From assembly GCA_029267645.1 (NCBI GenBank), contig JAJUIM010000151.1:1-5376 (forward strand): 5,376 nt of DNA, given 5' to 3'. Shown one piece after another: positions 1 to 5,346 of this stretch (positions are counted from its first letter, which is position 1; every line of letters starts with the position of its first letter). This DNA is from Microbacterium sp. (lineage in GTDB: Bacteria > Actinomycetota > Actinomycetes > Actinomycetales > Microbacteriaceae). The notes under the pieces were generated by a model, which worked only from the letters and a program-made list of their open reading frames with translations, was not told the DNA's origin and did not search any database. A program made the position numbers and the translations under genes.

Positions 1-189
1 CGCGAGGACCGCGACGACGTCGCCCAGGGGATAGATGGTGCGGCCCAGCATGAGCATCGCCACGATGAGCGCGACGAGCAGGACGGAAAGGGCCGCGATG
101 CCGATTGCGCGCCGCCTGCCGCGGCGGCGCCGTCCCGCGCGGATCGCGGAGGCGGCGGGGGAGAGGAGCGCGGGTGCCGTGGCCGTCAT
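1..189 (-). CDS. FecCD-family iron-siderophore ABC transporter permease, second subunit (N-terminal part only)
   Basis: This is the first 63 codons of a membrane permease that continues past the left edge. My translation of the minus strand from the ATG at 189-187 begins MTATAPALLSPAAS. It has a very basic cytoplasmic stretch (RRRRGRRR, residues about 20-27), then a hydrophobic helix (about 29-48), then LGRTIYPLGDVVAVLA. That last piece matches the segment that follows the first helix in FecCD/BtuC-type permeases. The ATG shares one base with the TGA of the preceding permease (TGATG), and a GAAGG ribosome-binding-like site lies 7 nt upstream. Two different FecCD permeases in tandem normally form the heterodimeric channel of a ferric-siderophore importer, so this would be the partner of the 189-1244 product. 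The substrate cannot be read from the sequence. Identity rests on a short fragment plus context. Confidence 0.85.
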   Translation of the reverse strand, partial: MTATAPALLSPAASAIRAGRRRRGRRRAIGIAALSVLLVALIVAMLMLGRTIYPLGDVVAVLA

Positions 190-1244
190 CACAGGGCCTT
201 CATCCGGGTGCGCCGCGCGATCGCGACGAGGACGGGCGCGCCGAGGAAGGCGGTGAGGATGCCGGCCTCGACCTCGCCGGGAGATCCGATGACGCGGCCC
301 GCCGTGTCGGCGAGGGTGAGCAGCACGGCGCCGCCGAGTGCCGACAGCGGGAGCAACCAGCGCTGGTCGGGGCCCGCGACGAGGCGCACGGCGTGCGGCA
401 CCATGAGGCCGACGAACGCGATGGGACCCGCGAGCGCCGTGACGCCCGCGCAGAGCACGACGCCCGCCGTCGCGGCGATCGCGCGCGTGGCGCCGACGCG
501 CACGCCGAGGCCCGACGCGACGTCGTCGCCGAGCGCGAGCGCGTTGAGCGACGACGACAGGACGAAGGCGACGACGACGGCGAGTGCGAGGAACGGCACG
601 ACGGCGGCCATGGATCCCCACGAGGCGCCGCCGACGCCGCCGACCTGCCAGAAGCGGAAGTCGTTCATCGCGGCGGCGCGCGGCAGCAGCACGGCGCTCA
701 CGAGGGAGGACAGCGCGGCCGTGGTCGCGGCGCCCGCGAGCGCGAGCTTGATGGGGGTCGCGCCGCCCGGGCCGACGGATCCGACGACGTAGACGAACAG
801 CGCCGCGAGCGCGCCGCCGATGAGCGCGAGCCCCAGGTACTGGAACACGTTCGAGATGCCGAGGAACGCGATGCCGCACACGACGAAGAGCGAGGCGCCG
901 GTGTTGACGCCGAGGATGCCCGGGTCGGCGATCGGATTGCGCGTGATGGCCTGCATGACGGCGCCCGACACCGCGAGCGCGGCGCCCGCGACGAGCGCGA
1001 GGACCGTGCGCGGGATGCGCTCCTGCACCGCGATCGCGCCGATGCCGTCGGCGACGGATCCGCCGATCCAGGCCGTGAGGCCCGTCGCGATGTCGTCGAG
1101 CGACACGGTGCGCGAGCCGAACGCGAGCGACAGCGCCGCGGCCACGACGACGGCGGCGAGGCCGGCAGCGAGCGCGACGCCGCGCCGCGGCATCCCCGTG
1201 CGGGGAGCCGCGGCGCGCGTGCGCTCGGGCGCCGTGACGGTCAC
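189..1244 (-). CDS. FecCD-family iron-siderophore ABC transporter permease, first subunit
   Basis: This 351-residue integral membrane protein forms half of the channel through which an ABC importer moves a ferric-siderophore complex into the cytoplasm. The length is usual for the FecCD/BtuC family. A short polar N-terminus is followed by about nine or ten hydrophobic segments, the first at about 22-42. Family hallmarks are RIPRTVLALVAGAALAVSGA (77-96) running into MQAITRNPIADPGILGVNTG (98-117), LGDDVASGLGVRVG (238-251, the region expected to contact the ATPase), AGPIAFVGLMVPHAVRL (272-288) and GILTAFLGAPVL (328-339). The start is GTG at 1244-1242, overlapping the TGA of the binding-protein gene by 4 nt (GTGA). 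No strong ribosome-binding site is visible, which fits translational coupling. It should be co-regulated with the binding protein through the iron box at 2301-2319. Subfamily (FepD/FecD/FhuB-like) and siderophore type are not resolvable. Confidence 0.93.
   Translation of the reverse strand: MTVTAPERTRAAAPRTGMPRRGVALAAGLAAVVVAAALSLAFGSRTVSLDDIATGLTAWIGGSVADGIGAIAVQERIPRTVLALVAGAALAVSGAVMQAITRNPIADPGILGVNTGASLFVVCGIAFLGISNVFQYLGLALIGGALAALFVYVVGSVGPGGATPIKLALAGAATTAALSSLVSAVLLPRAAAMNDFRFWQVGGVGGASWGSMAAVVPFLALAVVVAFVLSSSLNALALGDDVASGLGVRVGATRAIAATAGVVLCAGVTALAGPIAFVGLMVPHAVRLVAGPDQRWLLPLSALGGAVLLTLADTAGRVIGSPGEVEAGILTAFLGAPVLVAIARRTRMKAL
197..201 (-). promoter_or_regulatory. Ribosome-binding site of the second permease
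   Basis: On the minus strand GAAGG lies 7 nt before the ATG at 189. It sits inside the last codons of the upstream permease gene and supports the choice of this ATG together with the one-base TGATG overlap. Confidence 0.5.
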
Positions 1245-2260
1245 TCTGCCTGCGAAGCCGCGTCGTCGAGGAGCGCGACGTAGTCGTCGAGCATCCAGGG
1301 GATCGACAGCGCCGTGGGCGTCACGGATCCGCTGAACGCGTCGCCGCTGCCGACGCCGACGACGGCGCCGTTCTGCACGGCGGGCAGCGTGCTCCAGAGC
1401 GGGTCGGCCTGCAGCGCGGGCAGGAGCTCGTCGCCGCCGTAGGCGACGATGACGTCGACGTCCTCGAGCTTGTCGGCGTTCTCCGCGGCGATGTCGGCGT
1501 AGAACTCACCGCTCTCGGTCGTCTCGGTCGCGAGCGAGGGGAACTCGAAGCCGAGGTCGCCCAGGAACGCCGTGCGCGAATCCTTCGTCGCGTAGATCGA
1601 CACGGTGGAGAGGTCGGCCGGGTTCATGTAGAAGAACGCCGCGGTCTTGCCCTCGATCGCGGCGGCGTCGGCCGTCGCGTCGACGATCTGCTGGTCGAGG
1701 TCGGCGACGAGCTGCTCGCCCTCGTCGGCCTTGCCGAGCGCCTCGGCGTCGACGCGGATCGCGTCGCGCCACGGGGTGTACCACGGCACGTCGGGGTACG
1801 CGACGGTCGGGGCGATCTCGCTGAGCGTGTCGTACTCCTCCTGCGTCAGGCCCGAGTATCCGGCGAGGATGACGTCGGGCGCCGCATCGGCGATCGCCTC
1901 GAAGTCGACGCCGTCGGTCGTGTCGAAGACGATCGGCTCCTCGGCGCCGAGTTCGTCGTACGCGTCGAGCGACCAGTCGTAGAGGCCGAGCCCGTCGTCG
2001 CCCGTCATCGACCAGGTCTGGTCGTCGGCGCCCACGGGGGCGACGCCGAGCGCGAGCGCGACATCCTGGTTGCCCCAGCCGACCGACGCGACGCGCTCGG
2101 GCGTGCCCTCGATCGTCGTGGTGCCGAGCGCGTGCTCGATCACGATCGACTCGCCCCCGCCGCCTTGGGACTCCGCTGATGCGTCGCCCGTCGCGCAGGA
2201 CGCGAGGAGGAGGGCGGATCCGGCGAGCGCGGAAACGGCGAGGAAGGGGCGTGCGGACAT
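1241..2260 (-). CDS. Iron-siderophore ABC transporter substrate-binding lipoprotein
   Basis: This 339-residue secreted, lipid-anchored protein should capture a ferric siderophore outside the membrane and deliver it to the two permeases encoded downstream. The N-terminus is a lipoprotein signal peptide with hydrophobic core 5-20 and lipobox L19-A20-S21-C22, so Cys22 would be the acylated first residue. A Gly/Ser/acidic linker (23-38) follows. The mature part reads like the periplasmic-binding-protein-2 fold (FepB/FhuD/FecB type): IEHALGTTTIEGTPERVASV (41-60), DVALALGVAPVGA (66-78), then APDVILAGYSGLTQEEYDTL (127-146) and a C-terminal lobe ending IPWMLDDYVALL (320-331). The ATG at 2260 is supported by the signal peptide and by GAGAGG 5 nt upstream. 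It is the first gene of the importer operon and faces a DtxR/IdeR-type box. As a lipoprotein it is a plausible substrate of the Lnt encoded at 3754-5337. The family assignment is secure, but the actual ligand is inferred only as iron-related. Confidence 0.93.
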   Translation of the reverse strand: MSARPFLAVSALAGSALLLASCATGDASAESQGGGGESIVIEHALGTTTIEGTPERVASVGWGNQDVALALGVAPVGADDQTWSMTGDDGLGLYDWSLDAYDELGAEEPIVFDTTDGVDFEAIADAAPDVILAGYSGLTQEEYDTLSEIAPTVAYPDVPWYTPWRDAIRVDAEALGKADEGEQLVADLDQQIVDATADAAAIEGKTAAFFYMNPADLSTVSIYATKDSRTAFLGDLGFEFPSLATETTESGEFYADIAAENADKLEDVDVIVAYGGDELLPALQADPLWSTLPAVQNGAVVGVGSGDAFSGSVTPTALSIPWMLDDYVALLDDAASQAE

Positions 2261-2265
2261 GGGGG

Positions 2266-2271
2266 CCTCTC
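2266..2271 (-). promoter_or_regulatory. Ribosome-binding site of the substrate-binding protein
   Basis: GAGAGG on the minus strand lies 5 nt before the ATG at 2260. Together with the intact lipoprotein signal peptide that follows, it fixes this start. Confidence 0.6.
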
Positions 2272-2300
2272 AGGTCGGGGGAGCGCCATCGCGTGGCGGC

Positions 2301-2319
2301 GTAGGTAAGGCTCGCCTAA
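2301..2319 (-). promoter_or_regulatory. DtxR/IdeR-type iron-responsive operator
   Basis: The plus strand reads GTAGGTAAGGCTCGCCTAA. Against the actinobacterial DtxR/IdeR consensus TTAGGTTAGGCTAACCTAA it matches 15 of 19 positions, or 16 if the central A/T degeneracy is allowed, and it keeps the GGT...GGCT...CCTAA arms of the inverted repeat. It lies 41 nt upstream of the importer's first start codon. A poor -35-like TTGCAA (2336-2331, minus strand) and a GACAAT -10 candidate (2324-2319) lie next to or on its edge. Fe(II)-bound repressor here would therefore be placed to block the importer's promoter, giving expression under iron limitation. The site is seen directly. The regulator's identity and the exact promoter are inferred, and the -10/-35 assignment is weak. 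Confidence 0.82.
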
Positions 2320-2368
2320 TTGTCGCACCTTTGCAAGTCGTGGGCGACACCCGAGAGTGTCGTCGGTG

Positions 2369-2398
2369 TTCGCGATCGCATGGGGTTTCTGGCAGAAT
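2369..2398 (+). promoter_or_regulatory. Candidate promoter of the rpsP operon
   Basis: A CAGAAT hexamer at 2393-2398 resembles an actinobacterial -10 box (TANNNT-like, four of six bases as in TATAAT). A weak -35-like TTCGCG sits at 2369-2374, 18 nt upstream. Transcription would begin near 2405 and leave a leader of about 125 nt before rpsP. A second, competing candidate is TTGGAT (2405-2410) with TATCTG (2427-2432) at 16-nt spacing. Neither is close to consensus, so which one is used cannot be decided by eye. Confidence 0.4.
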
Positions 2399-2519
2399 GG
2401 ACCGTTGGATCGCGCGCTCGACCCTCTATCTGGCGCAGCGAACCACCCACCTGAGCTTCCGCCAGCGTGCATGACCCCACGCGCCGGGCGACCAGTTCGT
2501 TTACCGCTTTCACCACCAC

Positions 2520-2524
2520 AGGAG
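2520..2524 (+). promoter_or_regulatory. Ribosome-binding site of rpsP
   Basis: AGGAG lies 4 nt before the GTG at 2529. It is the strongest Shine-Dalgarno match I noticed in the window, as expected for a highly expressed ribosomal protein, and it decides the GTG start. Confidence 0.8.
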
Positions 2525-2528
2525 AATC

Positions 2529-2942
2529 GTGGCTGTCAAGATCCGTCTGAAGCGCCTGGGCAAGATCCGTGCCCCTTACTACCGCATCGTCATCGCCGAC
2601 TCGCGCACCAAGCGCGACGGTCGCGTGATCGAGGAGATCGGCAAGTACCACCCCACCGAGGAGCCCTCGTTCATCGAGGTCGACTCGGAGCGTGCGCAGT
2701 ACTGGCTGTCCGTCGGCGCGCAGCCGACCGAGCAGGTCCTCGCGATCCTCAAGATCACGGGCGACTGGGGCACCTTCAAGGGCGACAAGGATGCGAAGAG
2801 CACGCTCAAGGTCGCCGACGAGAAGAAGGCCTACGAGGCCGACTCGAGCAAGAAGTCCGTCGTGAAGCCGCAGGCCCCCAAGCCGGCCGAGGCTCCGGCA
2901 GCCGAGGCGCCGGCCGAGGCCGACGCCGAGAACGCGGAGTAA
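2529..2942 (+). CDS. rpsP: 30S ribosomal protein S16
   Basis: S16 is a primary or secondary binder of 16S rRNA and is needed for assembly of the 30S subunit. The 137-residue product opens with the S16 signature [20 protein letters not shown] (1-20), followed by [20 protein letters not shown] (21-40) and the conserved end of the globular domain, about [20 protein letters not shown] (55-74). From about residue 85 there is a Lys-rich stretch and then a low-complexity Ala/Glu/Pro tail (about 113-137). Such a tail is common in actinobacterial S16 and absent from the roughly 82-residue E. coli protein. The GTG start is fixed by AGGAG 4 nt upstream and by the conserved MAVKIRL beginning. It heads a plus-strand operon with khpA and rimM. 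Codon choice looks more restricted than in the neighbouring importer genes, which fits high expression. Confidence 0.98.
   Translation: MAVKIRLKRLGKIRAPYYRIVIADSRTKRDGRVIEEIGKYHPTEEPSFIEVDSERAQYWLSVGAQPTEQVLAILKITGDWGTFKGDKDAKSTLKVADEKKAYEADSSKKSVVKPQAPKPAEAPAAEAPAEADAENAE
2936..2939 (+). promoter_or_regulatory. Ribosome-binding site of the KH-domain gene
   Basis: GGAG, located in the last two codons of rpsP, lies 11 nt before the GTG at 2951. The spacing is slightly long, but it is the only candidate and it supports this start over in-frame alternatives. Confidence 0.45.
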
Positions 2943-2950
2943 TCCGCATC

Positions 2951-3181
2951 GTGCTGGCAGCCGCGCTCGAACACATCGTCAAGGGAATCGTCGACAGCCC
3001 CGACGAGGTCCGCATCGACGAGACCGCCTCCTCGCGGGGCGACGTGCTGGAAGTGCACGTCGCCGCTGAGGATCGTGGTCGGGTGATCGGGCGCGGCGGC
3101 CGCACGGCGAAGGCCCTGCGCACCGTCACGGCAGCGCTCGCGGACGGCCGGCGCGTGCGCGTCGACGTGGCCGACGACTGA
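2951..3181 (+). CDS. khpA: KH-domain RNA-binding protein, KhpA/YlqC type
   Basis: This small 76-residue single-KH-domain protein binds RNA. In Gram-positive bacteria the family partners with KhpB and is linked to cell-division control and to RNA-related roles, and it is often annotated simply as an RNA-binding protein. I chose the GTG at 2951, which gives MLAAALEHIVKGIVDSPDEV, the standard beginning of this family. A longer reading in the same frame runs back through rpsP and is not real. The KH signature is RGRVIGRGGRTAKALRT (42-58), with the nucleic-acid-contacting GXXG loop G47-R48-G49-G50 intact. It starts 8 nt after the rpsP stop and its TGA shares one base with the ATG of rimM, so it sits in the usual rpsP-KH-rimM arrangement. 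The family is certain; the precise cellular role in this organism is inferred. Confidence 0.95.
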   Translation: MLAAALEHIVKGIVDSPDEVRIDETASSRGDVLEVHVAAEDRGRVIGRGGRTAKALRTVTAALADGRRVRVDVADD

Positions 3182-3744
3182 TGGCCGCCGCGACCCCGTC
3201 TCCGAAGGACCAGCTCCGCGTCGGCCGCATCCTCAAGGCCCACGGCCTGAAGGGCGCCCTCAAGCTCGAGCTGTACACCGACGACCCCGAGGCGCGATTC
3301 CGCCCGGGCGCGTCGTTCACGCTGCAGGTGCCCGAGCACTCGCGCTGGCACCGCAAGACCATCACGGTCCGCGAGTTCCGCTGGATGAACGCCAGCCCCG
3401 TCATCTTCTTCGAGGGCGTCGACGACCGCAACGAAGCCGAGACGCTCGTGAAGGCGATCCTCTGGGTCGACCAAGACGACCTGGGCCCCAACGAGGAGCC
3501 CGACGCCTGGTACGACCATCAGCTCATCGGCCTCGACGCCGTGCGCGACGGCGAGGTCGTGGGCCGCATCGCCCGCGTCGACCACCTCCCGGCGCAGGAC
3601 CTCCTCATCGTGAGCGTCGGCGACCGCGAGGTGATGGTGCCGTTCGTGTCGGCGATCGTGCCCGAGGTCGATCTCGCGGGCGGCCGCATCGTGCTGACGC
3701 CCCCCGCGGGCCTCTTTGAGGATCTCGCCGACGACGAGCAGTAG
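3181..3744 (+). CDS. rimM: 16S rRNA processing / ribosome maturation factor RimM
   Basis: RimM binds S19 and helps mature the head of the 30S subunit and the 16S rRNA. The 187-residue product has the normal two-domain form. The N-terminal RimM domain begins QLRVGRILKAHGLKGALKLE (11-30) and includes the conserved FFEGVDDRNEAETLV (76-90). A linker at about 97-108 leads to WYDHQLIGL (110-118), which opens the C-terminal PRC-barrel. That barrel continues through HLPAQDLLIV (135-144), VMVPFVSAIVPEVDL (151-165) and IVLTPPAGLF (170-179). The ATG at 3181 overlaps the TGA of the KH gene (TGATG). I see no clear Shine-Dalgarno, so translation probably depends on coupling. It ends in TAG at 3742-3744, and that stop codon appears to be part of a promoter for lnt. 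In many actinobacteria trmD follows; here lnt does. Confidence 0.97.
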   Translation: MAAATPSPKDQLRVGRILKAHGLKGALKLELYTDDPEARFRPGASFTLQVPEHSRWHRKTITVREFRWMNASPVIFFEGVDDRNEAETLVKAILWVDQDDLGPNEEPDAWYDHQLIGLDAVRDGEVVGRIARVDHLPAQDLLIVSVGDREVMVPFVSAIVPEVDLAGGRIVLTPPAGLFEDLADDEQ

Positions 3745-3747
3745 ACT
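3742..3747 (+). promoter_or_regulatory. -10 element for a leaderless lnt transcript, sharing the rimM stop codon
   Basis: TAGACT fits the TANNNT -10 pattern of actinobacterial sigma-A promoters. With the usual 6-nt gap the transcript would start at 3754, the G of the GTG start codon of lnt, giving a leaderless mRNA. The first three bases are the rimM stop codon. No convincing -35 is seen at 17 nt; TTTGAG at 3715-3720 is 21 nt away. No Shine-Dalgarno precedes lnt, which agrees with leaderless initiation. The alternative is simple read-through from rimM. Confidence 0.55.
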
Positions 3748-3753
3748 CTGCGC

Positions 3754-5337
3754 GTGAGCCACATGCGTCGCACCGCGCCACTGCTTCCGCTGTGGGCGGC
3801 CGTGATCGCCGCCGCCCTCGGCGGGTTCGCGCTCGACGCATCGTTCCCGTCGCTCGGCATCTGGCCGCTCGCGTTCGTCGCGGTCGCGCTGTCGCTCGTC
3901 TCGCTCATCGGGCGACGCATGGGCGGCGCGCTCCTCGTGGGCGCCGCGTACGGCGCCGCCTTCTACTTCCCGCACGTCGAGTGGTCGTCGCGCTTCCTCG
4001 GCGACCACCCGCTGCGATGGGTGCCGTGGGTCGCGCTCGCGAGCGTCGAGACGCTGTTCACGGCGCTCGGCGCGATCGCGATCGCACTCGCGTATCGCTG
4101 GGTCGCCGCGCTCGTGACGCGCCCAGGGATCCGCGCCGCCGTCACGGCGCTGCTCGTCGCGGGCGTCTGGACGGCACGAGAGATCGCGATGGGATCCTGG
4201 CCGTACGGCGGCTTCCCGTGGGGCCGCATCGGCATGAGCCAGTCGGAGAGCCCGCTCGCGCCGGCCGTGTCATGGATCGGCGTGAACGGCCTCACGTTCC
4301 TCATCGTGCTCGTCATCGCAGGCGCGATCGAGGCCGTGCGCCTCGCGGTCGCCGCGGTGCCCCGCCGCCCGCGGGCCTGGGCGCCGCTCGCGGCACCGGC
4401 GGCACTGCTCGCGATCCTCGTCGTCGTTCCGCTCTTTCCGACCTCGCAGGCGGGATCCCTGCGCGTCGCCGCCGTACAGGGCGACGGGCCCGCCGCCTAC
4501 CTCGACGAGAAGGGGCCGTACGACGTGCTCGAGGCGCAGCTCGAGGCGTCCGGACCCGCCCTCGACCGCGACGTCGATGTCGTGCTCTGGCCCGAGGGGT
4601 CGGTCACGACGGATCCGATCGCCGATCAGAACGCGGCAGCCGTCCTCGACCGCGCGGCGCGGCAGCTGCGCGCCCCGATCCTCATGAACGCCGCGAGCAG
4701 TTCAGGCGACGACGTGTTCAACACCTCGATGCTCTGGACCGAGGACGGCCCCGAGCAGACGCACGCCAAGCGCCATCCCGTGCCGTTCGGCGAGTACGTG
4801 CCGCAGCGCGAGCTGTACGAGAAGATCGCGCCCTCGCTCATCGGCATGATCGGCCGCGAGTACACCCCCGGGACCGACTCGCCGACCATGACGGTCTCGG
4901 GCGCGACCGTCGCGCTCGCGATCTGCTTCGACGTCATCTTCGACCAGCACATCTGGGAGGGCATCGGCGACGGCGCCCAGGTGCTCATGTTCCAGACGAA
5001 CAACGCCGACTTCCGCGGCACCGACGAGAACCTGCAGCAGCTCGCCTTCGCCCGCATGCGCGCGATCGAGACGGGCCGCACGGTCGTGAACGTCTCGACC
5101 GTCGGCACGAGCCAGGTCATCTCGTCGACGGGGGAGACGCTCGAGCAGATCCCCGCCGACGAGGCCGGCGCGATCGTCGCCGACGTCGAGCTGCGGGGCG
5201 GCGTGACGGCCGCCGTCGCGGCGGGCCCGTGGATTCGCGCCTTCCTGCTGTGGATCCCGGTCGCGGCGCTCGCGATCGCGGGCGCAGCGGCAGACCGTCT
5301 GCGCAGGATGCGCGCGGAGACGGCCGCGCGGGACTAG
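3754..5337 (+). CDS. lnt: Apolipoprotein N-acyltransferase
   Basis: Lnt is an integral membrane enzyme that moves an acyl chain from a phospholipid to the free amine of the lipid-modified cysteine of lipoproteins, the last step of their maturation. The 527-residue product has the expected plan. An N-terminal membrane domain has hydrophobic segments at about 9-28, 33-52, 56-72, 90-118, 126-142, 170-195 and 208-228. A carbon-nitrogen-hydrolase (nitrilase-like) domain covers about 236-480, and a last helix lies at about 490-512. The catalytic triad is readable: Glu281 in VLWPEGS, Lys339 in HAKRHPVPFGEYVP and Cys391 in LAICFDVIF. The Lys-Cys spacing of 52 and a Glu 8 residues after the Lys match E. 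coli Lnt as I recall it. GTG at 3754 is used because no ribosome-binding site fits and a -10 box is correctly placed; ATG at 3763 (Met4) is an alternative. It has no fused polyprenol-phosphate mannose synthase domain, unlike the mycobacterial Lnt-Ppm1 fusion. Confidence 0.95.
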   Translation: MSHMRRTAPLLPLWAAVIAAALGGFALDASFPSLGIWPLAFVAVALSLVSLIGRRMGGALLVGAAYGAAFYFPHVEWSSRFLGDHPLRWVPWVALASVETLFTALGAIAIALAYRWVAALVTRPGIRAAVTALLVAGVWTAREIAMGSWPYGGFPWGRIGMSQSESPLAPAVSWIGVNGLTFLIVLVIAGAIEAVRLAVAAVPRRPRAWAPLAAPAALLAILVVVPLFPTSQAGSLRVAAVQGDGPAAYLDEKGPYDVLEAQLEASGPALDRDVDVVLWPEGSVTTDPIADQNAAAVLDRAARQLRAPILMNAASSSGDDVFNTSMLWTEDGPEQTHAKRHPVPFGEYVPQRELYEKIAPSLIGMIGREYTPGTDSPTMTVSGATVALAICFDVIFDQHIWEGIGDGAQVLMFQTNNADFRGTDENLQQLAFARMRAIETGRTVVNVSTVGTSQVISSTGETLEQIPADEAGAIVADVELRGGVTAAVAAGPWIRAFLLWIPVAALAIAGAAADRLRRMRAETAARD

Positions 5338-5340
5338 CCT
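5335..5340 (+). promoter_or_regulatory. -10 element for a leaderless transcript of the next gene, sharing the lnt stop codon
   Basis: TAGCCT fits TANNNT, and a 6-nt gap puts the transcription start exactly on the A of the ATG at 5347. The TAG is the lnt stop codon. There is no Shine-Dalgarno between stop and ATG. No good -35 is seen, which is common for leaderless actinobacterial promoters. The geometry is identical to the rimM-lnt junction. Confidence 0.5.
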
Positions 5341-5346
5341 GGCGAC

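Noticed and set aside
105..1283. Long plus-strand open frame (392 codons) opposite the permease gene
   Set aside because: Its translation is almost only Arg, Asp, Glu, Gly, Ala and His, with no domain or hydrophobic pattern. It is the antisense shadow of the FecCD permease, caused by GC-rich third positions.
2140..2472. Minus-strand frame of 110 codons across the divergent intergenic region
   Set aside because: It overlaps the iron box, the ribosome-binding site and the signal-peptide region of the importer gene, and has no ribosome-binding site or recognisable family. A chance frame is more likely.
2261..2528. Possible rho-independent terminator or small RNA gene in the intergenic region
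   Set aside because: Both flanking genes start here, so no terminator is expected. No GC stem followed by a T-run is present, and the single 6-bp stem is better treated as a leader element.
2357..2950. Extended frame upstream of the KH gene running through rpsP
   Set aside because: The part before 2951 is out of frame with rpsP and has no family resemblance. The KH family normally starts at the MLAAALEH position, with GGAG upstream.
2806..4008. Long minus-strand open frame (400 codons) opposite rimM and the KH gene
   Set aside because: It lies antisense to three well-supported genes (the KH gene, rimM, and the beginning of lnt), is of low complexity and shows no recognisable family. It is a shadow frame.
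4626..5120. Minus-strand frame of 164 codons inside lnt
   Set aside because: It is antisense to the catalytic domain of lnt, and its Ser/Arg/Thr-rich composition is that of a shadow frame.
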